From: Acanthochromis polyacanthus
Taxonomy: Eukaryota > Chordata > Actinopteri > Pomacentridae
NCBI RefSeq assembly: GCF_021347895.1
Contig: NC_067125.1
Span: 7,334,268-7,398,267 of the forward strand
Reading direction: 5' to 3'
Length of the DNA stretch: 64,000 bases
Of this stretch, positions 1 through 11,700 are shown in pieces. Positions within the stretch are counted from its first letter, which is position 1. Each line of letters opens with the position of its first letter. Under the pieces are notes generated by a model, which searched no databases, was not told the origin of the DNA, and saw only the letters and a list, made by a program, of their open reading frames with translations. Made by a program: the position numbers and the translations under genes.

Positions 1-97
1 GACTCCCACAGACCAGACAGTGCTGGTCCAGCTCCTTCCACGGTAACTCCAGATCACAGAACACACAGCTCTGCAGACGCTCCTCACACTCATCAGC
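1..97 (-). CDS. xaf1: xaf1-like coding exon 4 (partial)
   Basis: The acceptor CAG is at 100-98, then ADECEERLQSCVFCDLEL continues to the window edge with CxxC and HCxxC finger ligands. The exon continues beyond base 1. Confidence 0.84.
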
Positions 98-3000
98 CTG
101 GGATCAGAGCACAGCAGATGATAAATCACTGGTCTGGGGCACAGAGTGTGTTCACATTTTACTGCAAATCTGTCTAATGTAACATCAGATAGTGTTCAGG
201 TACAAAAGTAACATAAGAGTCTGTTAAATCAAAGCAATAGTGCACTTTGAATGCTCACTCATACTCATCAGTGAGTGGTCAATGGTTATAGTCGTGATCA
301 CACTGGGACTGATCCAATGTGATTAAAAAATGTCTGCACCTTATGCAGTTTACTGCAACCGTTTTCTTACTATCTGTAAAAATGACTTCAAACCACTGTG
401 CCTTGAAATGTGTACATACTGTATATTGACTTTTAATTCATTTAGTATTTCTATATATTTTAAAATGAGAAGTATTTTGTTTATATAGTATTGTAGAGCA
501 AGTTTTTTTTTAGAGTATATACTAACCTTTAATGTTAATCTGGTTACTAACCTGCCTTTTCTATCCATCTATCTATCTATGAATTCCACATTTTCCCTAA
601 TGCAGGCTTTCATTAAACTGATCATGTAACTATGAGGTCATCAGAGTTTTTTCCTCTTCATGCAGTCGAATGTTTTATCCTGTATTACTGTTTAACATTG
701 TAGTGTTTGCCTTTCTTGTCACCACTGACACTCAGGAGACACAATCTGTCATTATTGTGTGTTTGTTGTCACTATAAAAACCCTGTGATCTCTGCGTGAC
801 AGGTGAAGTCGAGACAGACTCACACTTCCTCTTAAAATGTGACCAAATCAAAGACGGCAGAGCAACAGATTCTATTAATAGAGGGACGTGTAGCACATCT
901 AGCAGCGGAATATGTGACTGCCTGTGACAAACTGAGGGACACGTGATTAAAAAATGCATGAAAATGACAAAAAAAATATCACCGAATCACTTAAAGCATC
1001 TCTGAATATGACAAATAATTAACATGGCATAGTATATTATATATACATGCAAATCACACATATTTACTGTTTTTCTACTTTTTGCCATTCTCCTGTTCTC
1101 TTTAACCTCTTATTGATTTTGTCCTGTTTAATAATTTTAATTGTGTTTTTTTTTTACAAACCCTTTAAAACTTAAATATAGAAAAAAATAGCAAAAATAA
1201 CATGGAAAATCTGTAAAACCTAAAGATGGAAAATAATGACCAAAAATTATACTGTATATGAAATAAAAATATAATAAGAATAAATAATATAACTGATGTA
1301 TTTTTGTTGCAAAGGATTTTGTTCCCACCCCATTTTTAGTTACACCCTTGATGCTTTGGCAGTTTTGTTCCCCTGACATTCATACCAACAGAGTGATTTT
1401 TTAAAAAAAAAAGAGACAGTTTGTGTTGCTTTAAAGCTGTACAACACGATACTGTACCTCACCATCTGTCAGTATAAACAGTCCCGAGCAGCAGCACTCA
1501 CCTCATGGTCTGCTAGCTGACAACGCTCCATCTTCTTGCTACATTTGGTGCATCTCACCTGTAAACAAACAGAGTAGTGAACTTGCAGAGAAAACACAAT
1601 CATGCGGTGCGTGTCTGAAGCTGTGTCACTTCGGCTGCAAGGCAAACATTTGTTGCGTTGGACCCTGCCTCCCTTTTGGGGGCAAAGAACAAGATCCCAT
1701 AACTTAGTATGAAGACAGTTTATTCTAAAACTAACCAGTGCAATGTCCTGTGATGTAATGCAACATGACTGTGTGTGTTCGGTTGTGTGTACCAGAGTGT
1801 GTTGCTCCTCCTTGTGTTCGGCCAGCTGGTCTCTGGGAACGGCCTCATCACAGTCAGGACAGAGACACAGGAAACGGCTGCAGTGTGTTTCATGCAGAGC
1901 GAAGTTGGCCTCTGCAACCTCCTTGTGGCTTTAAGAGAGAAGAAAAATGATCATCATCTGTCTGTTTGATTTAGGGAACACTTATAAAAATGACATCAAT
2001 CAAATGTAGTCACACGTGACATCACTGTAATGATCATAAATGTGGATATTGTCATACGAGATGCTATGAGAAAATTAGCCATTTACAGTGTTTGTCTTGG
2101 GAAGCAGGACATTGTGTTTTGATATATTTGTTGCTTTTAATTTTCCAAATCTGCATAAAAACTTTAGAAAAGCATCCAATAAAAATAAAATGTAAGAAAA
2201 TGTGATATTGTGCCTTGTGGGTCTAACTAGCCAATAGGAGTGGTATGTCAGTTTTCAGAAACTCTCTCCTTCACTTTAACCTGCATCGCAACAGAAAGCT
2301 TCATAAAGCTATATTTGTGTTTTTTTCAGTTGACCTTGATTATGATTCATATTTAGACATTTATTCAGCTTCTCTGTATTCAAAAATTTCCAAAAAAAAT
2401 CTGCACTAGTCATTCTTTGATGTTCCAAATAAATGTGGTCATTGTGTGTTTCATCTGTAATGCAATTATTATGGTTACTTTCTAACACTTAAAATAAATT
2501 CTAAACTCGTAGTTATTAGAGATGAAACATGTTGAACAAACTCAGTTCTGCAATTAAAATATTAGAAGGAAAGTGTCTTTTTGAGTGATATGGAGGGCAG
2601 CCAGTGTCACAGAAATATTAATAAAACATTTCATTTACAAGAATGACTACCTAATTTTATAGTAAAAAATTAATTTGTTTCCACATGAGCAAATAAATCT
2701 ATGCGCAACTAGATTAAATGACAAAAAATAAATGAAAAAAATTTAAATAATTTTCAGATAAAATATTCATCAATTGATAGATGGTTTAAGTGGAAGAATT
2801 AAGCACAAAAAAAAACAACATTAACGGTCAATGGATACATCATTTAAAAATAAACAAATTAAAGAATACACCAGGGTGTTTTTACTAAAAACAAAATCCA
2901 TCATGTCACATGTCAGCCCTGGCTTACACCAGGAAGCTGTTGAATTTAGCAGCATTTCCTAGAATTCCCTCTGAGTCTCTGATCAGAAACACACCCTTTA

Positions 3001-3623
3001 TCACCTCCCAGTGAGCTTCTGCCAAACATCCTTCTATCTGAACTTAGCAGGAGCTCCATGGTGAAAGTGAAAGTGAACTGTTTGTTTTCCTCCAACTGTC
3101 TATTAAACTCCAGTTAGTAGTTAACTCTGCCCTGTTTACAACTCTGAGCTGAATATGGACTGAAAGAGGACTTTAACTGTGACTTTGTACCCCCATGGGC
3201 TGTACTATGAGTCAGCATTAATACTTTCTCCTGCAAAACACTACAAACATTTTACACCTTCATACTGTCTTCAATCAGATATTCAGATCCCGCATTTGGA
3301 CTTCCAGTTTCACACAAATACCGTCTTAACCCTAACCCTATAATGAGTCAAACAGGTTTTAGTTGGGTAAAGGTGTCTGTGATACAATTCCCATTTAAAT
3401 AATACTACAAATCATTCTGTTACATTTTCTTGCGCCGAACTGTGTCTCCAAACCATCCACATCACTTTACGACCTGCGTTCTGCATATTTACTCGCCAAT
3501 GATTAAATCAAAGTTACGCTAACAGACTTTGAATGTACTTCTGTGTGTCCTCCTCCAACCAGACTCTCATGAAGTTTGCTCTCACCACTGGCCGCAGGTG
3601 CGTGTTGCCTCCTTGCTGTCCAT
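1..3623 (-). CDS. xaf1: XAF1-like TRAF-type zinc-finger protein, N-terminal four coding exons (3' end outside window)
   Basis: Coding exons on the minus strand are 3623-3586, 1928-1793, 1558-1502 and 97-1, the last cut by the window edge; all junctions are GT..AG and phases agree, giving 109 residues. The protein starts MDSKEATRTCGQC, then HKEVAEANFALHETHC, CLCPDC, VRCTKCSKKMERCQLADHE and ADECEERLQSCVFCDLEL, which follows vertebrate XAF1 segment by segment: paired CxxC...HxxxC zinc fingers of TRAF type. XAF1 is an interferon-inducible, pro-apoptotic antagonist of XIAP; that role is family knowledge. The start is the only ATG giving a CGQC finger in phase with exon 2. Upstream of it lies an interferon response element. 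TRAFD1 is a related alternative, but the N-terminal order fits XAF1 better. Confidence 0.85.
98..1501. other. xaf1 intron with LINE scrap
   Basis: A/T-rich intronic sequence. It contains a short CTAT microsatellite near 561-580 and the LINE remnant at 781-941. No other gene-like signal was seen. Confidence 0.6.
781..941 (+). mobile_element. Decayed LINE ORF2 C-terminal fragment
   Basis: The plus-strand frame reads PCDLCVTGEVETDSHFLLKC, the CxxC...HxxxxC knuckle typical of the C-terminus of fish non-LTR retrotransposon ORF2. A reading-frame slip follows, then YVTACDKLRDT, which resembles the usual terminal residues. It is antisense to xaf1 and has no intact ORF. Confidence 0.6.
1502..1558 (-). 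CDS. xaf1: xaf1-like coding exon 3
   Basis: Nineteen codons, VRCTKCSKKMERCQLADHE, phase 0 at both ends, with a GTTTACAG acceptor and a GTGAGT donor. It supplies a CxxC and the His of the next finger. Confidence 0.87.
1793..1928 (-). CDS. xaf1: xaf1-like coding exon 2
   Basis: The acceptor is a pyrimidine tract ending in AAAG, followed by C completing Cys and then 45 codons containing ALHETHC and CLCPDC. The exon ends in phase 0 before GTACAC. This is the best-conserved block compared with vertebrate XAF1 (the ANFxLHE and PxCxExVP region). Confidence 0.87.
1929..3585. other. xaf1 intron 1
   Basis: A/T-rich intron with no recognisable coding exon. A Kozak-like ATG on the minus strand near 3060 opens a short frame without zinc-finger residues and was not used. 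The ISRE-like motif at 3063 is the only notable site. Confidence 0.55.
3063..3072. promoter_or_regulatory. Second ISRE-like motif in xaf1 intron 1
   Basis: GAAAGTGAAA, here extended to GAAAGTGAAAGTGAA, lies in the first intron about 510 bp inside the gene. Its sequence matches the ISRE core; function is unknown. Confidence 0.45.
3586..3623 (-). CDS. xaf1: xaf1-like coding exon 1
   Basis: The ATG is at 3623-3621 and reads MDSKEATRTCGQ plus TG. The GTGAGA donor begins at 3585. The split Cys codon TG|C is completed by the first base of exon 2, forming the first CxxC of the zinc finger. Confidence 0.82.
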
Positions 3624-3711
3624 GGAGGGGAATATTTTTTTTTAAAAATCCACTGGGAGGAGAAGATTACCCTGAAATGTCTCAGCTTCTTCGATTCGGT
3701 TCAGCAAAACA

Positions 3712-3721
3712 GAAAGTGAAA
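3712..3721 (-). promoter_or_regulatory. Interferon-stimulated response element upstream of xaf1
   Basis: GAAAGTGAAA on the plus strand is TTTCACTTTC on the gene strand, an exact match to the ISRE core TTTCNNTTTC and preceded by GAT. It lies 89 nt before the ATG. ISGF3/IRF binding is known for this motif; that it drives this gene is inferred from position and from XAF1 being interferon-inducible in mammals. Confidence 0.75.
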
Positions 3722-3729
3722 TCGTGAGA

Positions 3730-5071
3730 TCCGCAACATGTCGTTGTTCTGCTCAGCTGCCACAGGGGGGCGCAGCAGAGGATATCCGGATTTCTTACTG
3801 TAGGCCTGACAGAACAACACAAATAGATTTTAATGAACTGTCACATTACTTCTCATTTATACAGAGAGTTTTTAAAAAAAATGCAGCTTCCTATCGTTGA
3901 TATAAGACTTGAAAAACTACACGAAAAAAAAAGAAACTTTCCATTGGCCTCTACATATGAATCATTATGTCTCTTTCTATTGTGTATAATAGTTACAGTG
4001 CAGTATAAGAGTGTCACTGATACTCAGGATTTGGGTGCCACACAGGGAAATAAAAGCTGTCCTTCACCTGTCAGTTTAAAATTATTTTCAGAAACAGATT
4101 AAAAGAGTAGCCCTGATACCCGATCTCTTCTATTATATAATTCAACTTCACTGTTTAACTTGGTTATATACAACCTGAACAATAAACAAACAAAAACAAA
4201 AAATCTCATACACAAAAGCCCAATAAATCAAAACCAGAAACCAAACACACAACAAAAAATCAAATTCAATTCCAGCATGCTGATAAGGAAAACCCAACAG
4301 CAACAACTGGGTACACATTAAATTAACGTAGTGATATGTTTTCATTGTCTTGTACACGTGTTGTACGCATCAGTGTTCTTTAGGGTCATTTTGACTCCAA
4401 GCTTTTAGGTGTAGAAAACAGAAGAAATATCAGCATTTTGCATTATTTTGTTTTCATATTTTGCAATTTTGTAAAATGTAAAAACCTTTAGTGCCCTAAT
4501 TTTTTTTGAAAATGTGTTTGTTTTTCCTGGGGTCAGATTGACACCAGACATAATCCATATTGCTAGTCTTGATAACAGAAAAAAGTTTTTCATTCCAGAT
4601 GTTACAGAGAACAAAATATGATTGAAACGCCACATTTTCCAATCACAGGTCAGTCAGAGAGATTTTATTTTGATCTGCAAATTTCTCCTTGGTCACATGA
4701 CAAGTATCCTGGATGTATGAGGGGAGTGGATGGTGGGTTGTTTTATTTAAAGGGCTGTTTAAGCAGTCACCAAACAGACGTCAAGTATCTGATACATACT
4801 GTGAACATGGGGAACAACTTTAAATTTAGTAATTTCATGAAGGTTTGAATTGCTGGAGTCAAATTGACCCCAGTGATAGAAGATGTTTATAAATTTGAAG
4901 GTAATGGGACGGTTAAAGAGATCAGAGGCAGATGCTGCTAAAAGTAAAATTAGGTTAGAATTTAGTTAAATGATTCAGTTTCTACAGTTGAAGGAGTATT
5001 ACTTTGTTTTGGTGCCGTTTTGACAACAACACTTATCATGCAGTGTAATCGGGGTACTACCAACTTCTCAT
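3730..5071. other. Intergenic stretch between xaf1 and the coiled-coil gene
   Basis: No exon was recognised. At about 4380-4880 there are three diverged GTCA(A/T)(A/T)TTGAC-type motifs (near 4384, 4531 and 4857), suggesting an old unidentified dispersed repeat. The 5' exons of the coiled-coil gene should lie here or upstream, but none could be supported. Confidence 0.4.
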
Positions 5072-5520
5072 TACCTCCGCCAGGAGGTTATGTAATCATC
5101 GGAGTTTGTTTGTCTGTTTGTCTGTTAACAGCATAACTCAAAAAGTCATGGACGGATTTTCACCAAATTTTTACAGGATGTCCGGAAGAGCAAAAGTAAC
5201 AATCGATTAGATTTTGGAGGATTTTGGAGGTGATCCGGAAGCTCTCTGTCCAATTGAGAGATGGCCTGGCGGCCATCTCTCAATTGTCCTTCGACCTTCA
5301 AAAAATTCCTGGATCCAGATGGTGTTTCGGATCACCTCCAAAATCTAATCGATTCTTACTCTTGCTCTTCCGGACATCCTGTAAAAATTTGGTGAAAATC
5401 TGTCCATGACTTTTTGAGTTATGCTGTTAACAGACAAACAGACAGACACACACACACACAGACGGACAGACAGACAAACGGCATGGCGGAGGTATGCGCT
5501 CTCCGAGTGCTTTTCTAGTT
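5072..5520. mobile_element. Fold-back (palindromic) MITE
   Basis: The outer ends TACCTCCGCCA (5072-5082) and TGGCGGAGGTA (5484-5494) are inverted. Inside, long arms at about 5117-5240 and 5327-5446 are inverted copies differing at a few positions. In the centre is a perfect 16-bp stem (5251-5266 / 5271-5286) with a 4-nt loop. The tail CTCCGAGTGCTTTTCTAGTT is a familiar end of a repeat family common in fish. It sits 100 bp upstream of a coiled-coil exon. Confidence 0.75.
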
Positions 5521-5620
5521 AAATATAAAACAGTCAGGTAAAGAAGAATGCGAAACGTGTACAAAGTTTTTAGAAGCACCTTTTAATATATTCAGTAAAA
5601 AGTATGGGTTTTTTTTTCAG

Positions 5621-5798
5621 GGAGAAGTTAAAAGGAGAGCATGTTCACCTCCTGCAGAGCTCCTCCATCACTCAAGAAACAGCGGTCACTCGGAAGAAGC
5701 TACTAGAGCAAACTGTTGAGAGACTCTGCGAAGAGCTGAGCACAGTGAGGGAAGCAGAGGAGGCGATGAGAAAAGACCTGGAGGCTTCAAAAAATGAG
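5621..5798 (+). CDS. Coiled-coil gene exon
   Basis: The acceptor is a run of T then CAG. One base completes a codon, then 59 codons starting EKLKGEHVHLLQSS and ending KDLEASKNE. The donor is GTATTT. A strong heptad pattern is visible. Confidence 0.7.
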
Positions 5799-8700
5799 GT
5801 ATTTTCTACAAATGCAATGCTATTATTTGTGTGATGGATTATGTTGCACCAAGACATAAAACAACCCGCCTTCATGTGCCTCTGTCCTCAAGTATATCCA
5901 ACTTTCTTTGGCTTACGGCTAAGTCTGGTTGTCACTAAGCTGGAGGCTGAAAGAAGTGATCTGGAGTGGACACCCAGCTGAGGGAGGCCAGGGTAGGATT
6001 AGTTAGAACACTTTCCCATCTCATATGTGTTATTTCATTATCTGCTGCTGAAAGTATTGACTTCTGTCCATGTGAACCTGTGATTGGCAGCGGGAGGTGG
6101 GATCTCTGAGCTCTGATCTACAGAGCCAACAGGATGAGAACGAGAGGCTCATGGGAAAAGTGTCTGCTTTAGAGCAGCAGCATGTAAGAGACAGGTCACC
6201 ATGATTTGTCTACAGTTGGGGGAATCTGCCGTTTAAACTTGAACCCACCTAGACATCTTCTGTCTTAGCCAATCCGAACCATCTTCACCTTGAAGGACAC
6301 TGTGTGAATGTAAAGGTGTTTCTGTTGTGCTGTGAGGACCGAATGTCCTTTATGAGGTTCTGTCTGTTAGTTTGTAGCTATTGTGCATTAGTAGCGGTCA
6401 AATACTCAGTTATTCAGCTTTTGTTATGCAGTCAGTTATATTCATTCATCACATAATTAGTTTCACATGCAACACTCAATATTTATAGCATCAAAACTAT
6501 TATTGAAATATCATTCCCAACACCATTACTATCATAATTTCTTTTATGCATGCAAGTCAGTCAGTGGTGCCAACATCATGACTGAGAGAAGTAGTTAGGA
6601 TGCTCAGATTCTCTGTTCTTATGTCGATGGTTGCATGCAGCATGTTGACCACACGCTGAAGGATCTATCTGACCAGAACAAGTTGACCTATGAAAACAGG
6701 AAACATAAAGTACAGCACACATGCAAACACTTATTAGAGATCAGCCTTAGTGTCTCATTTTTAAGAGAATAACCTGTACTTTAAGAAAAACACACAAAAA
6801 TAACTTAGAAAACATTGAATCCAGATTCCTGAAAAACTCCTCAGTAAGTCTGGAAGACTCTAAATTGCTTGTGTTGTACGTCGCTTTGGACAAAAGCGTC
6901 TGCTAAATGAAATTGTAGAATTGTAGAATTGTAGGAAAGGCAGTAAAGTTCACTCATGACTGTCTGCAGGCAACAAGGACAAACTGACGCACAGTTGTTG
7001 CCACAGTGGATTGTGTTGTGGAGTTTCAGCCCAGCAGCAAACACTGCCACTTGGAAGCAAATGCAAATTTTGGCAAGAAGTTAAGTGAATTATCATTAAA
7101 AAAAATTGTCTATCCATCCATTTTCTGGCATTTGTCCAGATTTAAGTAGCAATAATTTTCTTAATGAAATTATTGTTATATACTGCTGGGATGAATTAAA
7201 ATGTGACATTAGAAATAGTTTTACATAATTGGCCCTATGGATTTTTTCATTATACTTTTATATTTAAAAGATGTAAATTTACAGTCTGTGTGGTGCACTT
7301 TAATGGACAACCTGTATACACTTCACACCTGCATTAACTCATTTTTTGAGGGTCTTGGGCCAAAGAAGCAATCTGTGTATAGCATAAAGCAAATAAAGTC
7401 AATATGGTAAACATATTTCCCAACAGTTACACATTTACACATCCCTTTTCTATGGAGCTGTCAGTGCTGTTAGTGATGCTTGTGTCCAACTGTAGATGTG
7501 ATTGGTCTGGTCTACAACATCAATACAAAGAACTATGTGTCTTTTTAGCTGTCAAACACTCAGATCTGTTAATTACAATCAAATTGGGAGATACAAGGAT
7601 ATTAGGAGCTTTTTTAAAAGGTTCCTGTTGTGCCTGGATTCTGAGATGATAAGAATGTTGAGAATTGTGTAGCCTTGGGCAATAAAACCAAGACAAAGAG
7701 TAGAAAGATGCTAAAATGCTTCATGGATTTAAGAGGAACTACAGGATGGGATCTTTTCATATAAACACAGGAATTTAGTCTGTGATAGTTGAATGTCCAT
7801 TATTTAAATAATTCTTCTCAGGCCTTAAAGGGACAGAGCACTCTCCTGAAATGTGATCATTTTAATTTATAAAATATGATTATTATAGCATAGTCTATAT
7901 AAGCTTTTTACAGTTATGTGACTGCAACAACGAATTCCATTTTAGTGGATTATAAGTTACTTACAAGAAACAATATCAGAGAAGATTTTATATTTATATA
8001 TTTATATATAAATATATTTATATATATTTTTATACTGACTAGGCGTAAACTAACCGTGACGTCACCCGTTGGTTTCAACGTCGAGAAAATGAAGCCCGGA
8101 TTTTGCTACTTCCTGGTCGCCATTTTGGATTTTTTGGAGCCAGTGACGTAAAAAGCGTCATCAAACAAACTGGACCGGAGAGCAACTCGGGGCAGGACTA
8201 GTCTATGGGACTGTCAATCAAGTATAGCCACGCCCCCTGGCTCTGCTAGCTTTAACGATTTATTTAAAATTCAGTATTAATTTATTTTAAGATCGGCCAC
8301 CTGATCTCTCATTTTGACCATGAAAACTAACGGGAAAATAATCCTGAGCTGTAGAAAATCAGTCTATCAAATTTTATTTTTTCCAAAAATGAATTGGGGT
8401 CTATGAAGCAAAAACTTTTTGGAGCCAGCCCTAGCGGACGGCGTGATATTGCAAGTTTTTGACACTTCCGGGTGGGCTTCAATTTTGGAGCCAGATGCTA
8501 CGTCCACTTTATATACAGTCTATGGTATTGACGCATACTCCTGATAATCAAGAAATTTTAGCCATCACTGGTCTAGATTTCAGATCTATATTTCCTTTTA
8601 TACAAACAACCAAACCTTTGTCTGACCACAGCACATCCTTTTAATGTGCCTCATATGCGTTTTTATAAATAAACAAAGCTTGGAAGCACTAAGATAAATT

Positions 8701-11700
8701 TTGTTGTGCTGCAGATCAGCAAGCTGCTGGGTATCTGTGGACCAGCAGAGGGCGCTGTCTGTCCATCCTCCCATAGCAGACTCCAGCTCAGCAACCAGAC
8801 ATCTCATCGGGAGCTGGAGGGACGAGAACAGGAGCCAGCCACTCTCAAGAAGGACAGGTCAGAGCTGAAAAGGGCCATGAAAACCCTGCATGTTAAGATG
8901 AGAAACCTGAAAATAAATCAGTGGAATATCTGAAGAGTAAATGAAATTATTTATGCCTGTAATCATGTATGGGTGTCTTATGAAAGATGAGACTTTGGCA
9001 TTTTAGGTGAGCTGAAAGACACACTGTTTTGTTACTCATTCACTGTACCAAATATATGACATAATACAGGAGAAAAAAACATATAACAATACATTAAATA
9101 GGCATTATTAGTGTAATGGAATTATTGATTTAAATGTGTCAAGAGTACCTCAAGCGGTACAACTGATTTGAGCCAATGTTTGTTTTCCTTCGTGGAATAT
9201 GAATGTATTACAAGAGTGTTATTTGCACATTAATGTGCATAAAATGTGCATGTCTGGCTCATATAAAGCTGTGTTTCTGGTGATATTCTGTGTGGCTTTC
9301 CTCTGTGCCAGGGTGCAGGCTCAGAGAGAAATCAGAAAACATCAGGCTCAAGTGGAGAAACTCCAGGAGCTCCTAACATCTGCTCATTGGAAGAACAACA
9401 GAGCTGTAAGGGCACTCTTTAACGGATGCTCGTATTCACACAGTTTATAGGAGCTATGTGAGTATCTTTGTTGCTAGGGAAGCCAATTACAAATTCGCAC
9501 ACATACGACTGTGATGTTTTTAGATAAAAGTGTTCATATTTTGTATATATTCACCTTAAATACCTATATTCATAGTTTCCTTAGCAGCATACAGCAGGTT
9601 TGAGAAGGGGACTGTGATAACTCCAAACAACAATTTTCAAATGTGCAAATTGATTAAAAATGGGCAAATGTGAAAAAATGAAGGAACCCCATTGTGAATT
9701 TTTTAACATGATTCATAGAGATTTATTGGTTATACTTTTTCTAGAAGGTCACCAGCTTTTCCATTTAGACGTCTGCCTGTAAACACGCGTTGGAGTAGCA
9801 GCTGAGTTAATAACTGATCATTTGGATAAAACATTTTTATCTTTCAGATTTATAACATGTTGCAAATATTCTATTTTAATTATACTCTTTTAATTACCTT
9901 TAATAACTCAAGGTCCTCTTTTTAGAGTTCTGGATATGAGGTATTTAAATATTCTCCATTTTCACTCTGAGGTGCAGCTTGCTGGCTGTTTAGTTTATAA
10001 ATAAAATTCAGATATAGTGTACTTTTAGGAGTTTTTCTGCTGTGATGACAGGTGATATACTGTATATAAGGTAGCATTAGGAATCATCGCAGCCTCTGTC
10101 ATCGTTTGGCTCCATCCATCGAGATATAATTTCTAATTTTATTAATCAGATTATCTTTTTATTTACTCTTACCTCCAAGAACAGCACTTGATGAATGACT
10201 GAACAAAAGCGATTCCAAACCACTAGAGCCCCGTAAGCCAAAGGTTTAAGCCCTGCTAGTAGGTTTGTTATGATTAATGTGATAGAATATGATTACACAC
10301 AGCAAAACATCAACGGAAATTAAAAGGCCTTAAAGGAATAATTAAAAATTTGAGTGAACTGGCGTATTTGCTTTCTTACTAAGATGTAGATGAAAAGATT
10401 AGTACCGCTCTCATGTCAGTTTGGTGAGTCAGGCTGAAGTGCTGTGTCTTCCTAGAGACGTAACCCTCTGTTAAACCACAGCCGGTTGTTTGTCCACTTC
10501 AGCTTTTCTGTAGACAAACTAGGTATGACAAGTCATTTAATTAAATTATGACGTGCTTTTTCATGGAACAAAGCTTTCTGTTTGCCTCTGTCTTCATGCT
10601 AAGCTAAGCTAACCACCTGCTAGTTGTAGCGGACTTTTAGCAAGAAAATATATATGCATATTTACCATAATGTTGAACTATTCCTATGCGTTATGATTTA
10701 ATGTTGAAGCCCCAAGAGTTCCTTGACAAAATCTTATTTCAGTTTTGCTTATGGGACTTATATTCCTAAATAATTTCCTAATTAATTAAAGTGTAACAAT
10801 GTTGAGAGCATATAGAAGTGCAGCCTTGGGGCGCTGGGCTGTGGGCCAAATAAAATGAAGGTGCCATGTGTAGTTTATTGTGTGCTTTGGAAAACTTGGG
10901 AAGTTTGTCCCCCTTGTGTGTTCACAAAATGTTTGTGTAATTAAATGTGTGTGTATTCTGTGTGTGTACATACAAATCCTCCAGCTGGAGTCCTTGCAGA
11001 AGGCCTTTGTTACAGCCAGAGGCGACAACAAGAAGCTGGCCCACAGTTTGGAGCAGGCTGTGTTGACCAACAGCAGTTTACACAAGAAACTGGAGCAGGC
11101 TCGAGACCAGCACCATCCCACCATCATGCTGAGGTACAGTCAGGAAGCAGCCTGGTGGCTCTCTGCTACGTGTTATATGTGGATAAATGGGACATCCTAT
11201 ACAGCATGTAATAACAATATCTTGTCTGCTGTCACCATATATTGCAGAGATGACGAGTTACGTGACGCTCAGACAAAGATAAGTCATTTATCTACGGATC
11301 TGAACGCTATAAAGCAACAAAGTAGGGAAGACTATCAATCATCCATGAAGACACTACACCGAGAAATATCAGAGGTACCAAATGACACAAATCTTTTATG
11401 TTGTTAAAGAAAATAATGACTGATTTCAGCTCTAAATTCTGTGCAGGTACAAAATATTCCGCTGTAAAAGATCACATCGTGTGACGTCTCTGAGTAAACA
11501 CCATTTCAATCTCAGACTTGTAGTCAAAAACCTCCAAGAAGGACTCTGCAGTAACAGTTGGCGAAAACATTCAGAGAGATTGACCAAAGTGTATAAATAT
11601 GTAAATATGTATAATCTCTATTGAAAATTCTCACCTCTGACTCTGCTGAGTTTCTTTGATTCACAGCAAAAAAGAAAAACAGTAGAAACTGCCGGGCTTC

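Larger units (their letters stand above)
6184..8034. other. Introns of the coiled-coil gene, little recognisable content
   Basis: Apart from the small exon at 6641-6709 and the SINE tail at 6876-6935, this is A/T-rich intron with a TATA-rich microsatellite near 7990-8030. Nothing else could be identified. Confidence 0.5.

Noticed and set aside
2958..3059. Alternative xaf1 start: Kozak-like ATG on the minus strand at 3059
   Set aside because: The following residues contain no CxxC and do not join exon 2 in phase, whereas 3623-3586 gives CGQC with a perfect GT donor.
10786..11127. 113-residue minus-strand frame
   Set aside because: Antisense shadow of the coiled-coil exon at 10985-11133.
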